Of a stretch of 64,000 nt of DNA, positions 1-11,566 are shown in pieces (positions within the stretch are counted from its first letter, which is position 1; each line of letters starts with the position of its first letter). The stretch lies in contig CAWUHX010000172.1 in NCBI GenBank assembly GCA_963922205.1, forward strand, positions 434,001 to 498,000, in the 5' to 3' direction. Under the pieces are notes generated by a model. The model saw nothing but the letters and a program-made list of their open reading frames with translations, was not told where the DNA came from and searched no databases. Position numbers and translations under genes: made by a program. The stretch comes from Romanomermis culicivorax (lineage: Eukaryota > Nematoda > Enoplea > Mermithida > Mermithidae).

Positions 1-134
1 TTCAATATGAATCAAACATTTATGAAAGAAATTGGCTTACTGTCTTATTGTAGTTGGTCGTTGGAATAGTGTTTTCATTATCAAATGAGATCGTAGAAAT
101 TGGTGAACAGACAATACTCGTAAAACTGCATCTT

Positions 135-385
135 TATAATCTGTTTTTCTCCAAATGCTTGTAAATAATAACAGTGGAAAGCAAGTACTATTTTATATTT
201 TTACAATTTTTTGCTGAACTACACGTCACACAGGAACGAAAGTTTCTGAGCTTACTAGACTAGCCTCAAACATTGTTTTTTGAGGAAAAGTCTATAGTAA
301 AAACTTGGTGTTGATGATTTTGGCTACAGTGCAAATTTTTGTCATTTTTCCAGTTTACAAGCATTCTATAGAAAACAGATTATAG
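135..385. mobile_element. MITE family A, complete copy
   Basis: Non-coding element of about 250 bp. The ends are inverted copies of one another: TATAATCTGTTTTT..ATGCTTGTAAA on the left and TTTACAAGCATTCTATAG..CAGATTATA on the right. The same ends and interior (AAAGCAAGTACTATTTTA near the left, TTTTGTCATTTTT near the right) recur at 7459, 7689, 18196, 26453 and 26800, so this is a dispersed family. No ORF of note. The superfamily is not certain; the palindromic CTATAG ends and insertion next to TA suggest a TA-targeting (mariner-like) MITE. Confidence 0.75.
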
Positions 386-1093
386 GTCGAGATACAGCTT
401 TCTCTCAATTTTCCGCCTAACTGTTACAGTCAACTCGAGAAAAAAAGGTGTCTCTATACAAAGATATCTTTTTGCACGTCGAGGTTCATTTGGAAAAAAT
501 ATACTATAGTTTCGTGAAATTCTTAAAGTTTTTAAAGTTTTTTTCATCATCTTTTTGGATTTCTCGTACGTCAGGAGCACTTGAACCCACAATAAATTTT
601 TCTCTTTGGAAACATAAAGTTAGATTATGCAAATTCAGAAGTATAAGGACGAGATCAACAAAGAACTTAGTCAGTGGCTTCACTGTATTGACAGAACTAT
701 GAAAACTTCTAACAGAAAAAAATAAAACATGTACATTCGAATTCCATCGAGATTCAAAGTTCACTTTAAAATCAGTATCTGCCAAGAAACGACCAAATGG
801 GTTCGAATTTCTTAAAACTTGAGAACGAATTTTCTCGTTATGGATCTTGCCAAACAGTGATTCCACAGTTAGAATTTGCGTTTCTTATACACGTGTCTTT
901 GTTTTTCGCTCATGTGACGTTTGTATAGGATGATAATTTTAATCTTTTTGCTAGTAGTAGCATAGTAGTTGGCCATTTTTCTATAGTTTGTTTTTATAAA
1001 TTCAAAAATGAGAAAAATTGGTACCGTTGTATACATTGTTTGCCGAAAACTTTAATACCAGGATTTTTCATTCGAAAAATGCTTAGGTTGGCT
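386..1093. other. No gene recognised
   Basis: AT-rich sequence. The short overlapping ORFs on both strands (448-866) have no recognisable motif and resemble translated low-complexity DNA. Nothing supportable is seen. Confidence 0.6.
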
Positions 1094-1194
1094 CAGTAAG
1101 TTCACAAATTTCAAGTCCTATATGACTCATATGAAATAATACTTGCTTTTCACCTTCATAAGGTAAAATCATTTCAAGAAAAACAGACTGTAGT
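1094..1194 (-). mobile_element. MITE family A fragment
   Basis: Reverse-complement partial copy. It ends in CAGACTGTAG preceded by TTTCAAGAAAAA, which matches the left terminus of family A read backwards, and it keeps the family interior AATACTTGCTTTTC. The other terminus is missing. Confidence 0.55.
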
Positions 1195-1494
1195 CTACTA
1201 CTTTCTAAATTGCCTTCGTTTCTAGCTTCTGTTCTGATACATTTTCCGAGATAGACAACACACAAAATTTCTAAAGATGTAGTGCAACAAACTCGAAATT
1301 ATTATTTCCATTTGCCCATCTCCGTGTCACTACACTCCATTAATCGGCGCAGCGGTCGGAATTTCGGCAAACGCAGCATTACTAGAGGTCAGGAAATCCA
1401 TTTCGATAATATTGAAATGATTGAAAAGAGTGATAATCAAGGGTTCCTGAGAAAAAAATTTACTAAATAGAGTCAACGAGCCCTCTATAATAAT

Positions 1495-1560
1495 GAATTA
1501 AAGTCTGGCTGCGACCTCGCTGCATCGATCATTTCAGAATGAATGGAGGATATTCCACAC
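1495..1560. repeat. Half copy of MITE family B
   Basis: Contains CTGCATCGATCATTTCA followed by GAATGGAG, the terminal sequence of the family seen complete at 8548-8784. No partner end was found nearby, so it looks like a solo end or a truncated copy. Confidence 0.5.
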
Positions 1561-2199
1561 AAATTTTATCACATTGACAACAAGCAGAATTGCAGCAACT
1601 GAAGCGGCTATGCAGCTGAATCAGCTGACAATATCAGCTCAAATTAAGTTGAGGATCAGTGGGTGGCGGCACAAAGCCTGACAGATGAAACGGTGGCTGA
1701 GCTGGCACAGTAGTTAAAATTGCATGGCAGCAGAAAAGATACATCGTTCGACTATGCACCTAAGTTTTGGCTGTGAAAATGTACAACGCACATTGTGAAA
1801 TGCATTTTTACTCCCTTTGCTGCAAAAGTTTTTGCTAGACGAGGGCAATGCTCATGCTCTTTTTGTGAATTTTCATCGCTCCCCGTCACGGTGAGAGGAA
1901 ACTTTGCACGTTTTTAGATGGGCAAAATCGCCGGAGTAGCAAATTTTTGATCGTTCGGTTTATTTTTTTGCTGTTTGCGAAGTGATAATCATGTTAAAAA
2001 TACACTAAATCATCAAACTTTCTTGAGTGAAGACTATCCCGTGATACACGGGCAGTCTCTCTTTCTCCACCCAATGCATCAATGTATAGTTATTTTCTGG
2101 TGTAGACTTATTATTGTGCACGTATCGGGAATTCTAAATAGTTTGCATTCCTGAACGGATCGGCGTCTATTGTTTTTTAGTTATCTTACCTTGATATTT
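1561..2199. other. No gene recognised
   Basis: No ORF, RNA gene or clear repeat was recognised. One CAGCTGAATCAGCTGA-type imperfect palindrome lies near 1610. Confidence 0.5.
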
Positions 2200-2668
2200 T
2201 ACTTTGGCGCCCATCTTACTCTGAAATTTCAACGCTCATTCTAATCATTTATTTAAGAGGCTTTTGCCGCGACATGTTCTTTTTGTCCTACTAAGTTCTA
2301 TTCAACTTTATGACCATCCCAATAATTACTCGTAAATCGTAAGTAAGGCTCAATTTCAAATTGAAGAACAGCGAATTCTCCGCATTTTCTAGACCAGCAG
2401 GACGTTGAAAAAAATCGTATTTGCCACGAGAAATGTTGGCATAGGCTCAGGCCTACTCTTAGACTTAAGCTTAGACTCAAGCCATTGGGGGTAGCCTGAG
2501 CTATTTATAGCCATCATGGTAATATAAAGTTGCCCGTAAAATTTGAATATATTAAAGCACTTCGCTTACTATGACATAGCAGGCGCCAAAACGAAACGAG
2601 CGCCAAAGTGAGACGGGTTCCAAAGTCAGATGGACGCCAAAGTGAGACGGACGATAAGTTGAGACCCA
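2200..2668. mobile_element. Possible element with minisatellite-type inverted ends
   Basis: On the right, about four units of a ~21-bp motif (GCGCCAAAGTGAGACGG and variants) run from 2579 to 2668. On the left, at 2200-2225, the same motif appears once in inverted orientation (ACTTTGGCGCCCATCTTACT). The layout is a reduced version of the elements at 10407-11566 and 32600-33310. No coding capacity was seen between the ends. It may instead be an unrelated minisatellite. Confidence 0.4.
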
Positions 2669-2826
2669 ATCTTACCAGGAGGCTTCAGGTGACGCTAAAG
2701 TTGGGAAGGAATGAAAAATGACACTTTTACGTGTAGACAAAATGTCGACTTTTTTCTTTCACCACACGAACGTAATCTTACAGCATAGAGACTTGATTAT
2801 TGTGAAAAGTTTTTTGCAAACAATTT

Positions 2827-3420
2827 TCACCGGAAATTTTTTACGATGACAAATTTATTTACATGCAATACAACATGAAGTAGGAATAATAAAAATATAT
2901 TCATAATACTACTTATCCTCGAGGATAGGTGGTGACCCCGCAGTCTTATTGCTTTTGATAAGTGGACTTTCATTTTTGTGATTTTACGGGCGAGGAATGA
3001 AGTTTTCAGACTTTGTAAGTATGACGATCCCGCTTTGAAGCAGCTTATGTAATCAGGTGTTCGAAGGATAGTTGCTTCTTGTATCATGTGAAATTTTGTG
3101 AAAATTATCAGAATATTTGCTAGTTTTGCCCCCATGATTATGTCAATTCCTTTGAATCTGAAATTTGGTGCCACGAAGTTTTAACAGCATCATTCCAAAA
3201 TATTTTGACTGCATGGCATTCTATAAGTATGTATAGTAAAGCTGCATTTTCGTTGCAGTGTTGGCATTTGCCGAATACATGGGTTCTTTGTGAGCAAGTA
3301 AGGATTAATCGGTATATTATAGAAAATTCTTAACTAGAATTGCTCATGTCTGCTGTCAATTTTCAGTGTACTCAGATTCTTCAAAGATATCACTGAAACT
3401 TTGCTTGTGCAAGTTCGGTT
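2827..3420 (-). pseudogene. L1-like LINE 3' end, frameshifted
   Basis: Reading right to left, one frame gives a zinc-knuckle-like stretch with CQHC followed about 16 residues later by ECH and then KIFW. This is the C-terminal cysteine module found after the reverse transcriptase of L1-clade LINEs. It is preceded by a hydrophobic FYNIPINPYLL stretch that matches the HNIIITPHLLVKY position of the copy at 24.8 kb. A frame change follows the module; the 115-codon ORF 3174-2827 carries the remaining tail (a basic KITKMKVHLSKAIR segment). There are several stops and no RT core, so it is a dead 5'-truncated copy. Confidence 0.55.
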
Positions 3421-5816
3421 TGAAGAAACATCACAAACAATATTTTTCTATCGAACTCACCCTTTTCAAAACATGATTCATTGAGCTAAAGTTGGAGATC
3501 GAAGCCTTCTTCAGAATGAAACTTCATGAATAATATCCGTATTTTCTGGTATGATTTTCTTGTCTCACTTCCTACTAATCTTCTTTCGTTTGCATCATGT
3601 GATGAAAGTATCACACCATTTCCCTCTCGTGACTAACAGTTTTTGTTCATTTAGGGGTGAAAAGAACTTCTTTCAATCAAATTATATATAGATGACGGAG
3701 CCTACTGGCACAAAATCCTAAAGACTGTAATATAAAGTAAGCGCCTGTGCAGTGAAAGGCATTTGACAGTACTTCAGGGATGTCATTAATTTAATTGACG
3801 CTGTTCTCATAAAATCTTTCTGGCTTATAAAGGATCATGAGGCATAGAATTTTCTCACCATAAACTATACTACAAGATCAAAAATTTTGTTAAGTAGGTC
3901 ACGTCATAAATCCTTCTGAAATCGTATCCATACCCCTTTCGCTGAAGAATTACGGAATTGAACTTACCAGAATACTACGGAAAATCTGAAATAATACGGA
4001 ACAATGATAAATGGTGTTTATAGTTTGGAGGAAAGTTTCCTCGCAGGTGGAAAAAATCTTAGTCCGCGTCGATCATTTCCTTTCAAGTTTTTAGCCTTTT
4101 AGCTTTTTTGTGCTACAGTCAATTACGAAAAAAGGTATACGCGAGGAGGTTGTTTGTCCCCTGTCTGAGCATCTGTTTGTCTCCTAAGTCTTACTTATTT
4201 GGAAAAAGTATTCCTGGCTATCAATAATTAATTCATCCAGCGCTATCCTATATTTGGATGTGGAATTTAACCAGCACTGGTTCAGTAGTCACATCAATAG
4301 CCCGACTTGTGTGCGACTGTTACCATTATACATTGCGTTTTATAGTGGTCGAGTAGTCATTTCTGGTGATTCAGTGATTCAGAAGTTTCGGCATGGATAA
4401 ATTGATGTATCCGCTCGTTGGGTGTTTTGTATCCAGTTGATTTGGATAAAACAAATTTTTTTCGGACACTGATTGGAAGAAAAAAAAAATGTTTCAATGG
4501 AACTCAAATGGCTGAATTTCTCGAGTTACACTCGGGTGTCGCACACAGTCTATTCTAGCCAAAACTGGATAAGCAGCGTGGTGTTTCTATAATTTTGGCG
4601 TTTCCATTGTCATTGAGAAATTTAGCATATTTCTACATCATCAATGTTTCCACTCCGAGAAAATTTCGTATTAAATTGAACTAACATTTTGTTTCTCGCT
4701 ACGTCTGTCATCTCAAAGTAAGTGCAATATATAAAATTGCACACAACATACCACTGAACAACTGAACTAAATAATCAGTCACTGGATTTTTAAAGAAATT
4801 GGAGCAACTCTAAAAGTTGTCGTTCTTTGACTACTCGAGCTCATTGACTTGTTAGAGTAATTCAAATGTAATGTAAATGTAATGTAAATGATTGTGCAAC
4901 CGGAAAAATCGACTACTGGCTAGAAATTGTTGGAAAAATTATGAAATTCGGCCAGTCTGTGGACGACATATTGAGTTTGCGAAAAAATCCATACTTTCTT
5001 TCTACTCGTCATCTGAAAATAGAGGCAGACATCGGGTGACCTGATCCGCAACTAAAAAGTACTGTATGACATAAAATTTTATTTTTCATCGGTTCTAATT
5101 GATGAAATGAATATAACTTTGAGAATGAAAATAGAAAAATCACAATTAGTGCCTCCCAATCTTTGGCTTTTCCTCATTCCCGATCCCAAACTTTAAGATG
5201 TGTGAACTTAAACAAACACTATTCTATACTACCCTACAATAAACCAACTTGTTGGAGTCAAAAAAACAGTCGTTTCCAAAGGCTCCCAAGGCTGAAACCA
5301 GCTGGAGGAGATGCAGGTTGAGGAGAATTATATTGTATAGTTTCAAGAAAAATAACAAATCGGAGTTCTTCATCAAGTCTCCACCGATAAGCTAAGACAG
5401 ATCAACCTTGCTGATGTAAAGAGAATACAAGTGCGTAACTGGATGCTGCTAAAGTGTAAATACAACGTGACAGAACCGTGGTTGATCAAGGAAGAGAATT
5501 GCAGTATGAAAAAGAATTCAATTTTTCATTAGGATCTCGGAGTACTCTATAAAGGAAAAAGACGCACACGGAAGAATAAAAAGGACATTCTTATACGAAT
5601 CCGGAAACAGCTAAATAGCCACGGTCGATTTTTTCCAAATGTGCCTCGGGAAGAACAAAGATGTTCTTTCAAATTATGGACAACTTGCATACACGGTCAT
5701 GCTTTCCCCAGATTGACTTTGCTCAGTACTTGAAAGAAGAATATTTGGGAAAATGGCAATAAATCACTGCCAACGCAATCGTTCACATAAAGCTTTTACA
5801 ATAGATTTTTTTCTCA
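3421..5816. other. No gene recognised
   Basis: Long AT-rich stretch. A short open run near 5395-5520 (ADVKRIQVRNWMLLKCKYN) has a coding-like look but no family match and ends in a stop at about 5531. There is a microsatellite-like AATGTAAATGT repeat at 4865-4890. Nothing else is supportable. Confidence 0.5.
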
Positions 5817-5960
5817 AAAAAGGCTAAAGGTCAGTTGAGTATGCTCGCAAATTTTATGTTCTAAAGCTTCTATGTGACATATAGTTGAGATAAAATCGTA
5901 AAAAGGTAAAATAGTGTTTGCTTTTCACTAATATTATTTACAATTCGCTAATCATAGTTT
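5817..5960 (-). repeat. MITE family A, degenerate fragment
   Basis: Shares the order AAAGGCTA, GAG(T/C)A(T/G)GCTCGCAAATTTT, GTGTTTGCTTTTCACT, TTTACAA with the inverted copy at 7560-7690. Both termini have decayed. Confidence 0.45.
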
Positions 5961-7458
5961 AACTAGGCGTGCTGAAGGCAATGAACATAAATACAAAAAA
6001 CAAAAAACGATGGTGATTAAGGCCCTTAAAAATTGCATCTAATGGCACTTCCTAGTTGTAATGCGTTCGAAAGTATAACGACCATTTCATATGAGCACTA
6101 GTGTCTTGCTCATTCAGATTCTTTACTAAATCTTTTACTAATGCGCGATCTGATTTTTAATTATGGATCAGCGTGAGGTTACAGTAAATTGTCAAGCACC
6201 CCTGAAATACTGTTACGTGGGCACATCATTAGGCGCTTTCTGCTTTATGGCCCCCTAGTTTTGATTAGTCTTTTTTCATATCCATACCGTTAGCCAAAAG
6301 GCATGCAAAGTATGCGGCGTTCGATAATTTTCTAGCTCATGTCTCTTTCTCTCATTTCTTTTGCATTATGCATGTTCCGTGCTATATTCTTGCATCAAAT
6401 TTCCTGTAACTTTGTTTCCAGTCAGTTCGTTTAATTGAGAGTCACATTTTTTTCAATTATTTTTTTGACGAAAGCTCGTTTTATTTTATACACAAATTTT
6501 GAAACCTTAGTCGCTAAAACGTAGTTGAAAAACTTGACGTTTCCTCAAAGAATATAATATGATCGGCACGCTTACATTCTACATTTTTATAACTGAGATT
6601 TTGACATAATTTTTCTCGACTCATGTGTTGGACATTCTGTTTCCCGTAGAAAAAGATCAGATAAAAGCAGATTTGATGTCTACAAGACGAAAACTTTTTA
6701 CCGTGTTTTGCGACTTATCACTCGACCTGCTGTTTAATAGTCCACTTCTTGTTTCATTTGAACTGTAAAGATAATTCCATGTTTTCCAACTGTAGTCTGT
6801 GAATCAATTCAAATTTTTTTTTCAGTTCAGCTACAATTCATCCATTAAATATGTTTATGAGCGCATTCATTTGCATAGTGAATTTGGAGCAGAAATAACT
6901 TTTGGTATGCTGCTTTATTTAGAAAATACGGAACAGCGAAAATCTTTCTGGAATAGGCGAAATCTCAGTTTCTATTAGTAATTAAGTTCAATAGCAAGTT
7001 TATTCTAATTAAGATATGATTTAGATAAGCCAGTTGAAGATATTGTATTCACTGAATCCTGATTAGACTTATAAATTTTCCTGAATGCGTGTCTACTATT
7101 GCGCATAGTGTATGTATTCATCGACAAGTGTGCTGATACATTTGCGAAATGTCGTGATAAAGTAAAAAACGAAGGACAACTATTTCATGAATTCAATGGA
7201 AGATGTATGAATCGAAAGAACAGGTCTGAAAGGCCCCGGTTAACGAATCCCCGCCACTGAGCCGGCCACTCAATGTAAAATAGATGTGAATCTGAAATGC
7301 AACAAAGCTGAAAGGAATGATGGCTGCTGTGAATCACTGTCGAACCATTTTATCACCATGCACGATTATACAATCATTCCTGATCACAATAAGTTTTACG
7401 CTAAGGAGGCGAGCAGAGCTCACTGTTGGTTATATAACATAGCCCAAGAAGAGATATA
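5961..7458. other. No gene recognised
   Basis: AT-rich DNA with no coding signal. The 67-codon ORF at 7286-7489 runs into a MITE end and has no motif, so it is treated as chance. Confidence 0.5.
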
Positions 7459-7694
7459 CTATAGTCTGTTTCTTGTAAATTGCTTCTAAACGGAAAATGT
7501 CAAAAAGTAAGTTCCAACCTCAAAATCGTTTACACAGAGTATTTTTCACTCACAAATTGTAAAGGCTAGTTGAGCAGGCTCGCAAATTTTTAGCCTTCAT
7601 GCAACACATGGCTTGAAAGAAAATGGCAAAAATATTAAAAGTGCTTGCTATCCACTCTTAAATTTACAAGAATTTCAATAAAGACAGACTATAG
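7459..7694 (-). mobile_element. MITE family A, inverted copy
   Basis: Begins CTATAGTCTGTTTCTTGTAAATTGC and ends ..TTCAATAAAGACAGACTATAG (given here only in part). The interior matches the family in reverse orientation. It abuts the next copy so that the palindrome AGACTATAGTCT is shared. Confidence 0.65.
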
Positions 7695-7924
7695 TCTGTT
7701 TTTCTTGAAATGCTCCTAAATAATGGAACTGGAAAGCGAGTAGTATTACAGATTTTCACGATTTTCTGATAAACAATATGTCGTATAGGACTGGAAATTT
7801 TTAAGCATACTGACCTCATATTTATCAATTTTTGGAGAAAAAAATTTGATGTAAATCATTTTGACGACAGTAATGATTTGCGTCATTTTTGCATTTGGAA
7901 GATTTTATAAAAAACAGACTATAG
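7689..7924 (+). mobile_element. MITE family A, forward copy
   Basis: Starts CTATAGTCTGTTTTTCTTGA, ends TATAAAAAACAGACTATAG, and keeps the family core (AAGCGAGTAGTATTA, GATTTGCGTCATTTTT). Together with the preceding copy it makes a ~465-bp tail-to-tail pair. Confidence 0.7.
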
Positions 7925-8547
7925 AACATTGAGATTTGAAAACTGTTGACAATTCAATATATTAACCGTAGTGAACTCTGTCTCGAAGGCCTATGAATCC
8001 TGAAAAGAGACCAAAAGTTCAGATAAAAAATTCGAACATGCCATGTATAAAAACCTGAATCGAGGAAGTATCAGTAATCGAAAAGAAGAGCTATACTTTA
8101 TAACCCTTGAATTTATTCGATTTAGTTGTCAGCAATCAGGACGTCTTCCTGTTGATTACGTGATCCAATTTTCCAAATAAAAAATTTCCTCTCTTGTAAT
8201 TACATTATACTACGTCACTTTCCACGTATAGAAGAATATATGCGCAGTTTTTCAAGCATATCACAATTCCCTTCCCAGCAGTTTGGGCGAGAGACTCCTT
8301 CACCGGTTTAGCACACAAAGTGTTTCGAATATTCTTATTCGAGGGATTGTGGAATGACACAGCGAGCATTGCTATTCGTCCTATTCAGTGTTTTAGTATT
8401 TTACTGTTCAGTTTTTCCGAGGGTAATATCGAACGATGAGTTTGAATAAGAAATTTTGAGACAAGAACATGCTCATCACATTTTTTATGTTATACGTTGG
8501 AAGATTTGCTCAATGGACGGCAAAATATGACTCCAATCGACGGCCAC

Positions 8548-8784
8548 TATACTCCATTTATTTTGAAATGTTCGATGCAGCAAGGTCGCAGCCCATCTTT
8601 CATTCAAAATTATGGAAAGCTCTTTGACTCTAATCAACAAACTTTGCCTTCATGATGCAGGGTTTTTGATGACCACTCTCCAATGATTTCAAGATTATCA
8701 AAATTGATTTCTAGAACGCTTGAAAGACTGCGCTTGCCGAAAGTCCAACCGCTGCATCGATCATTTCAAATTGAATGGAGTATA
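8548..8784. mobile_element. MITE family B, complete copy
   Basis: 237 bp with terminal inverted repeats of roughly 35 bp: TATACTCCATTTATTTTGAA then ATGTTCGATGCAGC on the left, and GCTGCATCGATCATTTCAAA then TTGAATGGAGTATA on the right. A second, more decayed copy lies at 13134-13326 and a half copy near 1500. No ORF. Confidence 0.75.
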
Positions 8785-9015
8785 ATTTCGCGTTCTCATC
8801 CGATTTTACCCCAGAGTTAGAAAAATTTAGACAAATTTGTGTACGATTATTGGTAAAATGGACATAATATTGATAAAAATGTTCGTTTACTCTACTATGT
8901 TGATCTACTATTCACAAAAAATACGACGCGGTCATCATTCATTTTTCATTTTTGGAATGCAAAATGATTTTGAGAAAATTACTTGTTTAGATTTCAGAGA
9001 TGCCTTTTTAGAACT

Positions 9016-9321
9016 GGGGCCAGTTTCATCAAGGAGACTTAAGCTCCAGTTGAGCTGCAGCTTAAGCTACAGCTCAGTTCTATTTATTATACCATGGCCT
9101 TTAAGGGGTTCAGCTGCTGCTTTACTCGTACTCAAGCTGTGTAGCTTAACTTCCGTCATGGTGCAACTCAGCTACAGCTTGACTTTCTCGATATGCTTTG
9201 TGTTTATGATTTAAGCTGCAGCTGAGCTAATCATAACAGCAATGATATAACATATAGAGGTAAGCCATAGCTTAAGCTGCAAATCGGATGGAGCTTTAGT
9301 CTCTTTGATGAAACTGGCCCC
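9016..9321. mobile_element. MITE with GGGGCCAGTTTCATCAAG ends
   Basis: The ends are near-perfect inverted repeats (GGGGCCAGTTTCATCAAG.. and ..CTTTGATGAAACTGGCCCC), continuing inward through AGACTTAAGCTCCA. The interior is packed with AGCT-centred palindromes (CAGCTTAAGC, GAGCTGCAGCTT, CTACAGCTCAG). ORFs overlapping it are low-value translations of the repeat. No convincing target duplication. Confidence 0.7.
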
Positions 9322-9619
9322 TTGTACTCTATCTTTTTTCAAGCGAGAGTTCGAACGCAAAAAGATTCACAGGCACAAACAAAACGACCTAAACTTATGG
9401 CGGCGGATATTTTTTGGGAAATTGACTAGCCAACAATTTGGCACAAAAAGATATATACTACGTGCACACCTGCAGATTTTTCATCTGCAAAAGCATTTAT
9501 CTTGCGTTCCGAATTTCATTTCAAAATAAATAGTCTATAGGCGACTGGAATTCAATGACAAAAGTTTCCAGAGCGAATGTGATATTTTAGACACAGCGAT
9601 CTGATAACCTGCTCTATAA

Positions 9620-9955
9620 TCTATTTTTTCCCACATGAGCTTTGGCGCCTATAACGATTGTCATGCAAATAATTAACAACCTGCGTATTCGGACACTTGT
9701 TTCTTAGGTTGACTGTAGCAGTTAAGGCCCTGTCATACTTCACCGCGCGGTACCGCGTAATCCAAAAGTAGAAAAGCGGCGCCGTACGGCGCCGCGCGGT
9801 GAAGTATGACAGGGCCTTTAGACAACAAATCGAGAAAAAACATTTTGGCCTACTATGCAGGTTTATTGTCTGCTCACCAGTTTCTGCGAATTATTTTTGC
9901 TTTCCTAGACTCTCTTGAAAATGAATAGGCTATAGCAGTTGACTGGTCCAAACAG
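9620..9955. repeat. Dispersed repeat Z, copy 1 (interrupted)
   Basis: Shares the order GCAAATAATTAACAACCTG, GGTTGACTGTAGCAGT, TTTTGGCCTACTATGCAGG, GTCTGCTCACCAGTTTCT with copies at 10020-10285 and 17700-17960. A 93-bp Harbinger MITE sits inside; the other two copies show the uninterrupted site after the GACTGT(A/G)GCA core. Confidence 0.6.
9725..9817. mobile_element. PIF/Harbinger-type MITE, TTA duplication
   Basis: 93-bp element with perfect inverted termini AGGCCCTGTCATACTTCACC / GGTGAAGTATGACAGGGCCT and a strongly GC-rich palindromic core (GGCGCCGTACGGCGCC). It is flanked by TTA on both sides (9722-9724 and 9818-9820), the 3-bp duplication typical of PIF/Harbinger. It lies inside repeat Z. 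A relative with different interior but like ends (GGGCCAACTATACTTC) lies at 22602-22722. Confidence 0.85.
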
Positions 9956-10019
9956 GCATATCGAGCTTTTCAAAAAAACAGAGACCACACTGTATTTTCC
10001 TTATGTTGCACTAATTCAC

Positions 10020-10285
10020 AACAAACACCACTACAATAATCAATTAAAGTCCATTATTTCTGATGAATTTCGGGAAGAAAAAAGACGTTCGTGCAAATAA
10101 TAAACGTCTTGCGTACGCGTACGCGACCGCTTTTTTTAGATTGACTGTAGCAGTCAAGACTAAAAAGAAAACGTTGACTAATGATGCATGGTCATCACCT
10201 GCCCACTGATTTCTTTCAGACTATTTTTGCGTTTTGAGGTATATTTGAAAATGGACTGAGTATAGTCGAAAATTGTCGATGGCAA
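10020..10285. repeat. Dispersed repeat Z, copy 2 (empty site)
   Basis: Uninterrupted counterpart of 9620-9955: GCAAATAATAAACGTCTTGC, then GATTGACTGTAGCAGTCAAG, then GATGCATGGTCATCACCTGC. It provides the pre-insertion state for the Harbinger MITE. Confidence 0.55.
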
Positions 10286-10406
10286 CATCCATGATTCAGT
10301 CTATTGGCTATTTTTGAAGATTATATCTTAAAGAACGTCTTTTATATCTAAAAAATTACTGAAAAAGCCCAAATATCAATAAGGAACATGGATTCAGTTC
10401 GTGAAC

Positions 10407-11566
10407 GGACATTATAGTGCGGACATTAGAGCGCGGACTTTAGAGCGCAGAGACATAAGAGCGCAGTGACAATAGAGCCCAAGGACATTAGAGCGCAGGA
10501 CAATAGAGGGCAGACAATAGAGCGCGGGGATATTAGAGCGCAGGACAATAGAGTGCAGGGACTTCAGAGCGCACTACAATAGAGCGCAGAGACATTAGAG
10601 AACAGAGACGTTAGAGCACAAGACAATAGAGTGCAGGACAATAGAGCGCAGGGACATTAGAGGGCAGCGTCATAAGAGCACAGGATTAGAGCGCAGGGAT
10701 ATTAGAGTGCATTTAGGAAAGCTGATTTTCTCGGGCCAACGTTCCCTGATCTAATGCAATGAACGCGAAGTTTGAATTGTTTTTGAATACGAAAAAAATT
10801 AAGCAAGCAGCTTTATTTCAAAAGCTGACAAGAAACTGCTTGTGTCATTCTGAATGCGAGTTAGAAATTCAAGATGAATTCGAAAATAACAAAAAGAAAC
10901 AATTTGATTCACAGGTTCAAAGGTCAAATATTTGTGATTTTTTGTGTCTTTCTCAACTTTTGAATGAAAGATTTGCATACCCCATCTTTTTACTAACAAT
11001 TCGAACAAGAACTGATTCCGCTGTTTATCTACTCAGAGTTTTTTAACATGGATTAGAGGTAAATCCCATATGAGCGACTGAATAAAAAAATAATATGAGT
11101 AATGAGAGAGTCGACGAACAATGAGACATAAAAAGGATAAAAGAGAAAAAATACAAGGAAATCAAAACAAACAGAAAAAAGATATTACATAAAAATAGGA
11201 GACGGCAAAAGGAAGAAAAGTGAAATAAGAAAACGAGAAAAGGGAAAGAAAAGAAGATAAACTGGAAAAATACTCAATGGTGGAAAAATGTTTGGACCTG
11301 AACTTCTCCAAAGTCATGAAAAAATGTGAAGAAAGCATTTTTGAATTGAAATGTAGTTATTTTTCAAATTATTTTATTTTCGGCTTTTTTATTCTTCTCT
11401 GATCTAGTGTTTTTGTGCTCTATTGTCCTGCACTCTAATGCCCCTATGCACTTTTGTCCTGCATTCTATTGTCCCTGCGCTCTATCGTCCTGCGCTTGAA
11501 TGTCCCTGCGCTCTAATGTCCCCACGATCTAATGCCCGCGCTCTAATGTCCGTGCTCTAATGTCTC
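10407..11566. mobile_element. Element with minisatellite-array inverted ends
   Basis: The left end (10407-10712) is a run of roughly 16-18-bp units of the type GGACATTAGAGCGCA, with variants GACAATAGAGTGCAG and GACTTTAGAGCGC. The right end (11416-11566) is an array of the same motif in reverse complement (CGCTCTAATGTCC). The ~700-bp middle holds one 95-codon ORF (10759-11046, Lys- and Glu-rich, no known motif) and an A-rich tract at 11080-11280. The arrangement resembles a DNA transposon whose terminal inverted repeats are tandem arrays. No transposase is seen, so it would be non-autonomous. Confidence 0.6.

Noticed and set aside
10407-11566. CRISPR-like array
   Set aside because: Units vary in sequence, have no regular spacers, occur inverted on the other side and the DNA is animal nuclear.
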